DNA from: Desulfobacteraceae bacterium
Lineage (GTDB): Bacteria > Desulfobacterota > Desulfobacteria > Desulfobacterales > ETH-SRB1
Direction of reading: 5' to 3'
Assembly: GCA_030638305.1 (NCBI GenBank)
Contig: DAOWEW010000051.1
Span: forward strand, 1-7,123
DNA: 7,123 bases
The translations under genes were made by a program, and so were the position numbers. This document shows positions 1 through 6,174 of the stretch, in pieces (positions within the stretch are counted from its first letter, which is position 1; every line of letters begins with the position of its first letter). The notes beneath the pieces were generated by a model that saw nothing but the letters and a program-made list of their open reading frames with translations, was not told where the DNA came from and did no database searches.

Positions 1-2106
1 GTGAACTCTGCTGTATATTAAGAAAAAGGCTTCCTGTAACAAAAAGATAATAAGCAAGAAATACGTCGCCTTTGAATGGCGGGCAATTGAATATCTTTTT
101 TTGGGGTATTTCGTTGCAGCATTTTTGGCCGTGTGAATTTCAGCGAGTTCATCTGTGATTTGCGGTGCTTCTGACAGTATTATTTCCCTGAGGCTATCTG
201 ATCCTCTTGCATCTTCATTGACGAATACCCGATTATCCTCACGCCAAATGTTCATCACACCGGAAGCAAGCGGGAGCACAATTTTCCACTTCTCAGGACC
301 TTCCCAGTATTGCATGGACGGTGGTTCCGTAGATTGTAAAGTTGGGCTGATACCATCTTGAATCGACCAAATTGCCACTGCCCATGAATCATTCGCAGGT
401 TGCTCAATGACAATTGCGGACGCGGGTTTATGGCTTTCCCACCCTGCGAAGGGTGAAAAGCTCCCATTGAATTGGCTGATCCTGGCACCTTCGGAAGTAA
501 TGATAAATTTTGTTAGCTTTACGTTGCTGTCTTTTGTCCCAAGTATATATGAACCGGGATGTTCACCTTTACTCAAGTTGACATTATAAGAGGTCGTCCA
601 TGTTGTCGTTGTTCGCTGGTCTTTGTTTCCGAATGTATGGTCAAGGACTATCCACAAATTCGGTTTGAGGTGAACGACTTGCCGGCGTGCAACATATTCC
701 TGCGGCCCTTTTCTCTCCAAATCCGTTACAGCCAAACTGTCAGACCAGCCATAGCCCAAAAGTATTGTTTGCCGTTTGCTGTTATCAGGTTCGTTTACCA
801 CGTGTGGAGCATTGGATCCATCCCAGGATACAGCTTCTGATCGTCCCTTTGTTCCATAAGGCCAGTAGCCGATGTTTGTCCACCAATTGTGCTTGTTGGC
901 CCAAAGAAGAACACTCATTTCATCTGCATGTTTGTGCGCGTGTCCGGGAAAGTGGGACCATGCCACCACGGTCTGGCTTAGCGCTTTCTCATTTGGCCAT
1001 GCATCCAGTCCATCCCACCACACACAATATCCGGCAACCGGATACAAACCCCCTGACTGCCTGGGAATAACAAAAGGACCGAGGCTGGAACTACCGCCAC
1101 CTGTATCGCCAAACATGGGCAAAGAGCCATCCGGTCGTTTCAGTTGAGCATAAAAATCTTTTGCCTTTGCATATTTTACTCTCCATTCTTCAGGAATCGG
1201 CAGATTCATTAAGGTTAGATATCTGAACGCCTTGCCGATAAATTCCAATCCCGCCTTCTGATATCCGGCCGAATGCTCAAGAACAACTCCTTCATCATTG
1301 ATATAAAAGCTCATCTGATCACGCATTCTCTCAAGCGCCAATTGCTTATAAAATTCAACAGTTGGCAGGGTCGGAAATGCAAGGCATATCTGCCATAGCG
1401 CCAGGTTTTGCATGACTCCATGATTCGTTGCAAACGTGAAATGTGAGGGTTTGGATAGCATCTGACCACTTCGTACTACCAACTGAAAGAGGTGTTTCGC
1501 TACTTCAGATTCATAAGCCGGATGATTCCGATAAAGTTTCCAGAATTTCGTAAGGACAGAAATACGTGCGGCGATTGCGTGGTCATTCCACAGAAACCCT
1601 TTTGGAAGCCACGCCTTGCGTTCGTATGATGCCCAACCTGAAATTACATCTCTTGCTGTAATAAGGAATTCGTCACGCCCGGTTATCTCATAAGCGCTAA
1701 GCAATAAATTCGGAACCTTAAAACTGGCCAGTGACAACTGCCAGCCTCCAGTCCCTTTATCAATGTCATCAACATTGAAAGGCAGTCTAAGCTTTTTGGA
1801 GGGATGCCCCGGGATCGCAATCTCTCCTTTCAAGGCTCTTTCAGCAACAGCAATGAGCTGCTTGTTGTCCCTATCGGGTCTTTGGAAAAACCCCTTTATC
1901 TCGTCCAACACTGCATCGTCAGGCATGTGTCGAGCCGCATTGACCGTTGCGTCTGTAATAACCGAATTTGGAACATAATAATGATCAATGACGGGAAACC
2001 AGATGAATACAAAAATGAGAGCAGGGAATAGATAACATACAATCGTAAGCAGGAATCGTAGATTCTTATATCTTACCGAGTCTGTAATGCGATAATCTTT
2101 TGTCAC
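1..2106 (-). CDS. Membrane-anchored heparinase II/III-like polysaccharide lyase (3' end off the window)
   Basis: A 702-codon frame is open from GTG 2106-2104 to the window edge with no stop. The family cleaves uronate-containing polysaccharides by beta-elimination, usually in the periplasm. Residues 1-15 are short and basic, and about 16-39 form a transmembrane helix, so the bulk should be periplasmic. About 60-370 form the helical domain, with N228-H229 (TNHG), E277-x-S-x-x-Y282 and FGDTGGG (332-338). About 375-650 match the heparinase II/III C-terminal domain, with H389, H391, H393, D395 and S398 in GHAHKHADEMS and a later APHVV (433-437) where relatives often have AHNTV. A second hydrophobic stretch (about 682-698) lies at the edge. 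The GTG overlaps the upstream gene's TGA by 4 nt. An in-frame stop at 2118-2116 leaves this GTG as the best start. The exact lyase family and substrate cannot be read from sequence alone; the fold assignment is firm. Confidence 0.88.
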   Translation of the reverse strand, partial: MTKDYRITDSVRYKNLRFLLTIVCYLFPALIFVFIWFPVIDHYYVPNSVITDATVNAARHMPDDAVLDEIKGFFQRPDRDNKQLIAVAERALKGEIAIPGHPSKKLRLPFNVDDIDKGTGGWQLSLASFKVPNLLLSAYEITGRDEFLITARDVISGWASYERKAWLPKGFLWNDHAIAARISVLTKFWKLYRNHPAYESEVAKHLFQLVVRSGQMLSKPSHFTFATNHGVMQNLALWQICLAFPTLPTVEFYKQLALERMRDQMSFYINDEGVVLEHSAGYQKAGLEFIGKAFRYLTLMNLPIPEEWRVKYAKAKDFYAQLKRPDGSLPMFGDTGGGSSSLGPFVIPRQSGGLYPVAGYCVWWDGLDAWPNEKALSQTVVAWSHFPGHAHKHADEMSVLLWANKHNWWTNIGYWPYGTKGRSEAVSWDGSNAPHVVNEPDNSKRQTILLGYGWSDSLAVTDLERKGPQEYVARRQVVHLKPNLWIVLDHTFGNKDQRTTTTWTTSYNVNLSKGEHPGSYILGTKDSNVKLTKFIITSEGARISQFNGSFSPFAGWESHKPASAIVIEQPANDSWAVAIWSIQDGISPTLQSTEPPSMQYWEGPEKWKIVLPLASGVMNIWREDNRVFVNEDARGSDSLREIILSEAPQITDELAEIHTAKNAATKYPKKRYSIARHSKATYFLLIIFLLQEAFFLIYSRVH

Positions 2107-3068
2107 ATTGTCGTCTCATTGAACTCAACAGTTGCTGATCCTAAGCGTCTCCGAGCTTCGATCAGCCATTGAGGTATCCACGTCAGCATCCATATTGTCC
2201 ACCATCGCTTGTCACGTGAGTAGGGAAACGTATGGGTTAAATACTTTCTCGCCTCACCGCTCCTTTGCCCCTGGATGAGGGCAGCAACATAAGAAAGCAG
2301 TTGTTTCCTGCTTTTAGGAGTAAAAATATGTGCGAGTTCAGGGTACTCAGCAGACAAGGCGTGTAAGTTTTCACCCATTTGTCTGATTCCTTCAGTTCGA
2401 TGCCATGCAACCTTGAATGCACTGCCTGGCACATCTACAACACGAAACAACGGAAGAGGAGAGATGAGTAGTTGAGGCTGCATCACGGCACATCGAATAA
2501 GGAAATCAGTGATCTCGAAACAACGCATACCTTCTCGAAAACCTCCGAGCCGATCTAACAAAGCTTTTTTCATACACAACCCATCAATATGCCAGCCTTT
2601 TACGGTTAACTGAAGAGAGGCATTATCGAAGACTAATGGTTCGCCGTTGATTTCTTTGCCCTGAATATCTCGAATGTAGCGAGTTATTACATGGTTGTTT
2701 GTCTCATACTCAAATGCGGACACCATCCACTCAGCCATATTTTCCTTCTGCAACAGGGCCATCTCGTGCTTTAATTTGTGTGGATAATAGTAATCATCAG
2801 CATCAATAAATGTTATAAATTCTCCCCGGGCCTTTCTAATCCCATGGTTGCGTGCTGCGGCCGGCCCGGCATTTGATTGCTGAAAAAATCGGATTCTCGG
2901 TTCGTTCTGCGGAATCTCATCAGTGGAGCCATCAGTAGAGCCATCGTCTACTATGATTAGTTCCCACTCAGCCAAGGTTTGCTTTCGAACACTGTCTATC
3001 GCCCGTTTAACATAAGGGCGTTTATTATAGAGTGGCATTATAACGCTGACAACTGGATTGCTTTTCAT
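2103..3068 (-). CDS. GT2-family glycosyltransferase (third of three in tandem)
   Basis: This 321-residue protein is a GT-A-fold glycosyltransferase that should transfer a sugar from a nucleotide donor to a growing polysaccharide repeat unit at the cytoplasmic face of the membrane. The N-terminus has the standard order: strand and P-x-Y-N (12-15), V-D-D-G-S-T-D (40-46) for nucleotide binding, AARNHG (71-76), then the metal-binding D89-A-D91-D92. The catalytic-base region reads E185-I-T-D188 instead of the usual Glu-Asp pair, with D188 the likely base. The C-terminus has a tryptophan-rich amphipathic segment (about 288-306) that could hold it to the membrane. The nucleotide-binding loop carries a duplicated GSTD from a 12-bp tandem repeat. 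ATG 3068-3066 follows the upstream stop by 1 nt, with a G-rich stretch (GGGGG) about 8 nt before it as a plausible ribosome site. Its stop overlaps the lyase start. Donor and acceptor are unknown. Confidence 0.93.
   Translation of the reverse strand: MKSNPVVSVIMPLYNKRPYVKRAIDSVRKQTLAEWELIIVDDGSTDGSTDEIPQNEPRIRFFQQSNAGPAAARNHGIRKARGEFITFIDADDYYYPHKLKHEMALLQKENMAEWMVSAFEYETNNHVITRYIRDIQGKEINGEPLVFDNASLQLTVKGWHIDGLCMKKALLDRLGGFREGMRCFEITDFLIRCAVMQPQLLISPLPLFRVVDVPGSAFKVAWHRTEGIRQMGENLHALSAEYPELAHIFTPKSRKQLLSYVAALIQGQRSGEARKYLTHTFPYSRDKRWWTIWMLTWIPQWLIEARRRLGSATVEFNETTM
2919..2942 (-). repeat. 12-bp imperfect tandem repeat inside GT2 gene
   Basis: Two adjacent 12-bp units (2919-2930 and 2931-2942) differ at one base. 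On the coding strand each encodes Gly-Ser-Thr-Asp, giving D-D-G-S-T-D-G-S-T-D at residues 41-50 of the third GT2 protein. The repeat keeps the frame. Confidence 0.85.
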
Positions 3069-3069
3069 A

Positions 3070-4011
3070 TTAGTCAGCCCCCAAGATAATCCTGCGAAGC
3101 GGAAGTTTTATTGAAGCTAACCACATATATGCAAGCTGGTCCCTTAATCCAAATAGCGACAAGGCTTTCTTTAACTGATGTTTCGAAACCGAGTCGGGCA
3201 ATTTCATACCTTTACTTTGATCAATTGCCAGCCCCCTGAGTATTTTCAGCATTCGTAGTTGTACCCGTTGTTTCAACTCCTTTTGTCCCGCATTCATGGC
3301 CTTCAAGTGTTTCTCGAACAATAAGAACCTGCTACATGCCATAAGAATAGTGTTACTGCAGAGCGAAGTATGTTCTCGGCGATAGAGGGATACAACTTTT
3401 GGCACATATACAATTGGCCCAAGTTGACCGCATCTCGCAAAAAAATCAGTATCTTCACAGGCATGAAAAAATCGCGTATCAAACCAACCGATTCGCTCAC
3501 CATCAGTTCTTCGAAAAAGCGTGGTATGTGGTATCGGCGTTACCTCAGGCCATAGCACCGCCTTATATCCGTCCTGTATCAATACCGGCTCTTCGTTATC
3601 CACATGGATGTTGAACTTACTGCGATTGCCTGTTAAATTTCCATCAGCGTCAATGAGAGCCCAATCGCCCAACGCGAAGACGGCAGATGGATGTTGGCAA
3701 AGCGCTTTATGCAAGCGCACAATTCGATCAGGTGGCATCAAGTCATCATCATCCTGAAAGGCGATATACTCTCCCCTTGCCAAGCGGCAACCGGCTGTGC
3801 GAACGGCGGCTGCTCCGCTATTTTCTTGTTTATAATAGCGAATCTTATCCGCGTAATTTGCCATCAGCTCCGAAGTATTATCCGTTGAACCATCATCAAT
3901 TACCACTATCTCAACGGGCTCATACTGTTGTGCAAAGACCGATTCCATGGTTTGAGGTAAGAGATGCGCACGATTATGGCAACAGATGACTATTGACACG
4001 AGTGGTTGCAT
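3070..4011 (-). CDS. GT2-family glycosyltransferase (second of three in tandem)
   Basis: This 313-residue GT-A glycosyltransferase is expected to add one sugar of the surface polysaccharide repeat. Visible motifs are the N-terminal strand VSIVICCHNR (5-14), IDDGSTDNT (38-46) for the nucleotide, the acidic metal-binding run D87-D88-D89-D90 followed by L91, and HACEDTDFFAR (183-193), in which E186-D187 supply the catalytic base. YRREHTS follows in the acceptor region, as is common in the family. The C-terminal 80 or so residues are basic, with amphipathic helices, and no clear transmembrane segment is seen. ATG 4011-4009 shares one base with the preceding gene's stop (TAATG), a strong sign of translational coupling. 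G+C is visibly higher than in the upstream gene. All catalytic motifs are intact. Sugar specificity cannot be inferred. Confidence 0.94.
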   Translation of the reverse strand: MQPLVSIVICCHNRAHLLPQTMESVFAQQYEPVEIVVIDDGSTDNTSELMANYADKIRYYKQENSGAAAVRTAGCRLARGEYIAFQDDDDLMPPDRIVRLHKALCQHPSAVFALGDWALIDADGNLTGNRSKFNIHVDNEEPVLIQDGYKAVLWPEVTPIPHTTLFRRTDGERIGWFDTRFFHACEDTDFFARCGQLGPIVYVPKVVSLYRREHTSLCSNTILMACSRFLLFEKHLKAMNAGQKELKQRVQLRMLKILRGLAIDQSKGMKLPDSVSKHQLKKALSLFGLRDQLAYMWLASIKLPLRRIILGAD

Positions 4012-4934
4012 TAAAATACTTTACCGAGTCTTCTCTTGAAATTTCGAATGAACGATATTGCTGGAGATGGTAAATACTTGAAATTGAAATATTTATAAAC
4101 GATGAAATATCCGACATAACGTTTAAACCTTGATTCAACTTTGCTTGCAAATCCATAGTTAATCTTGGACAAAAACCTTAAACCCTCATCTCTTATTATT
4201 GGTTTATAGTGGTCATTGACCAGTTCACACATTACGTCCAGCAACATAAGGGAGTCTTCGCACCAGGCACTTAACCTGGAGGAAAACGTGATTTCTCCTG
4301 AATGTTTGCGGAAACTTGCTTTAATATTCTGTACATCCGCTCTGCCAAATTTTGCCGCAAGTTTCATTTCAGCAAATACATCATTAAAAAGATTATGTTT
4401 AGATACAAATCCACCAATTTCTTTAAGTCTTTTAGTATTGAAGAGTGTACTGCAAAGGTATAAGGCGGTTTTGCAATCAAACCAACATCGAAAAAAATCC
4501 TCTGTTGTCAATCCTGAGGCCATATTAAAATAATTATTAAGCAAATTTCCATTTTCATCAATAATTCGAGTTCCAGTTCTAATTATACCCTTGTCTGTTT
4601 TGAACTCAGCGGCTCGAATGCATGTTTCTATGAAATCATAGTCAATTAAGTCATCATCGTGAAGCAATAAAAAATAGTCTCCTTTTGCGTTTTCAACAAG
4701 AAAATTAAAATTCTTTTGAGGTCCCAAATTAACGGGTTGTTTATAATATGTAACGGAATTATCATTTATTGATTTGACAACTTCCTCGGTATTGTCTGTA
4801 GAGCAGTTATCAGAAACGATGATCTCAATATTTGAATATGTCTGGTTTGTCGCACTTTTAATAACTTCCCGTAAAAAACCATCGGCACGATTATAAGTGG
4901 GTATTCCAATTGTTATGAGAGGATAGTTATACAT
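4011..4934 (-). CDS. GT2-family glycosyltransferase (first of three in tandem)
   Basis: This 307-residue GT-A glycosyltransferase probably extends a lipid-linked repeat unit in the cytoplasm. It opens with LITIGIPTYNR (6-16), followed by VSDNCSTDNT (40-49), a common variant of the DDGSTD nucleotide-binding loop. NLGPQKNFN (69-77) comes next, then the metal-binding H92-D93-D94-D95-L96. The usual Glu-Asp catalytic pair appears as N184-D185 in LFNDVFAEM, so D185 is the candidate base. FRKHSGEIT (208-216) matches the conserved R-x-H segment that follows. The C-terminus is aromatic and basic (about 265-307), suiting peripheral membrane attachment. ATG 4934-4932 lies 3 nt after the GT4 stop, with AGG 9 nt before it as a likely ribosome site. 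The gene is AT-rich like the two upstream of it. Substrate is unknown. Confidence 0.93.
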   Translation of the reverse strand: MYNYPLITIGIPTYNRADGFLREVIKSATNQTYSNIEIIVSDNCSTDNTEEVVKSINDNSVTYYKQPVNLGPQKNFNFLVENAKGDYFLLLHDDDLIDYDFIETCIRAAEFKTDKGIIRTGTRIIDENGNLLNNYFNMASGLTTEDFFRCWFDCKTALYLCSTLFNTKRLKEIGGFVSKHNLFNDVFAEMKLAAKFGRADVQNIKASFRKHSGEITFSSRLSAWCEDSLMLLDVMCELVNDHYKPIIRDEGLRFLSKINYGFASKVESRFKRYVGYFIVYKYFNFKYLPSPAISFIRNFKRRLGKVF

Positions 4935-4937
4935 TTT

Positions 4938-6152
4938 TTAAGACCTGAATAACCGGACTAATTTTTTAACTTCTGAAGTCAAACTAAATTCTTCCATTAC
5001 TATTGATTTTCCTTTCATCGTCATCTCTTTTAAGTCACGATCATTTAGGTTGTAAACTCTTAGAATAGCCTTTGATAATTGTTTAGCATTCTCAGGTTCA
5101 ACTAAAATTCCGGCACCGTCTTTGATCAATTCAGGAATTCCGGATATATTGGTTGAAATGACAGGTAGTTCCATCGCCATTGCCTCCATTAAGGCAACGG
5201 GTATTCCATCCATCGCACTATTTTTTTCAACAGTACATGGCAATACAAATACATTTGCTGATTCTAATGCTTCAATGACTTCTTTTTGATCTTTGACACC
5301 AAGCAGGTAAATAACATCATTTAGTTCAAAACGGGCTATCATATTTTCGAGTTGATGTTTCTCTTTACCTTCTCCAATTATATTACATATGAATTTAATA
5401 TCATGGTTACGTTTTAAGATATTACAGGCTTGAATCAGGAATTTTAAGCCTTTTTGTTCAACAAGCCTTCCAACTGTGATAATTGTAAAAGATTTGCTGC
5501 TCTTATTCGAGTGGGGCTGGGCGTTCCGGATCTTGATACCGCAATGAACAATCTTAATTTTATCTGAATCTATGGACGGATACTTATTTAGAATAAAATT
5601 CTTGTTGTAATTCGAAATGCTTGCAACAAATTTAGCATTTTTAAACTTATCTTCGATTAAATCCGATAGATCTGGCCTGAAAATGTCATGGGCATGCATA
5701 GTGAAGCTATACGGAATGCCCGTCAAAAGGGAGGTTAACATCGAAAGTTTACAGGCATCAAGCGCGAAATGAGCGTGTAAATGTTCAACGCCTGATCTCT
5801 TCAGTTCCATTGCCAAAAGGACGCTCTGTTTAAACCTAATAAAGGTATTTTTACTATGGCGACATGAGAATAGCAGTGTACGGATATAACTAATGGGTCT
5901 GAGAACAAAAAAGTAAAGATGATAAAAAAATAATTGTGCTTTGCCCCATTTCAGCAAAGAAGGCAGATAAACCACGTTTGGAATAAGCGCCTCGCTGTCG
6001 GCATGTATAACTTTACTGAATTCTGTTCCTTTTGTGTCTCTCAGGGAGAAGATACTTACTTCAAGGCCATTACGTTCAAGTTCGAATATTTCTCGTACAA
6101 TGAAGGTTTCCGAAATAACAGGGAAAAGATCTAATATATATGCAATTTTCAT
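4938..6152 (-). CDS. GT4-family (GT-B fold) glycosyltransferase
   Basis: This 404-residue retaining-type glycosyltransferase resembles the WcaL-like exopolysaccharide enzymes. Length and layout are complete. The N-terminal Rossmann-like domain begins MKIAYILDLFP and carries SETFIVREI (14-22). A hydrophobic, aromatic patch (about 73-96) may contact the membrane. HLHAHFA (124-130) and TMHAHDIF (151-158) mark the acceptor side of the cleft. The C-terminal donor domain has VGRLVEQKG (227-235) for the nucleotide sugar and DGIPVALMEAMA (315-326), the E-x7-E motif with Asp for the first Glu (D315, E323), then PVISTNISGIPELI. The ATG is the first start after an in-frame TAA just upstream. The leader of 22 nt after the preceding stop has no convincing Shine-Dalgarno sequence, so coupling to upstream translation is likely. 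Sugar specificity is not readable. Confidence 0.94.
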   Translation of the reverse strand: MKIAYILDLFPVISETFIVREIFELERNGLEVSIFSLRDTKGTEFSKVIHADSEALIPNVVYLPSLLKWGKAQLFFYHLYFFVLRPISYIRTLLFSCRHSKNTFIRFKQSVLLAMELKRSGVEHLHAHFALDACKLSMLTSLLTGIPYSFTMHAHDIFRPDLSDLIEDKFKNAKFVASISNYNKNFILNKYPSIDSDKIKIVHCGIKIRNAQPHSNKSSKSFTIITVGRLVEQKGLKFLIQACNILKRNHDIKFICNIIGEGKEKHQLENMIARFELNDVIYLLGVKDQKEVIEALESANVFVLPCTVEKNSAMDGIPVALMEAMAMELPVISTNISGIPELIKDGAGILVEPENAKQLSKAILRVYNLNDRDLKEMTMKGKSIVMEEFSLTSEVKKLVRLFRS

Positions 6153-6174
6153 AATTACTTATTTTTGAAACATT

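Noticed and set aside
255..488. A 77-codon minus-strand frame
   Set aside because: It is out of frame within the lyase gene, whose own frame continues through this stretch with good domain content.
155..1147. Several overlapping plus-strand open frames of 60-127 codons
   Set aside because: They lie opposite the uninterrupted lyase frame, show no recognisable domain and overlap each other. They are antisense shadows.
3370..3989. Plus-strand frames up to 100 codons opposite the second GT2 gene
   Set aside because: The minus-strand frame carries all GT2 motifs. The plus-strand translations look compositionally random.
2103..4934. The three GT2 genes as a recent tandem duplication
   Set aside because: Beyond the shared family motifs their sequences, lengths and base composition differ widely. 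They look like independently acquired family members.
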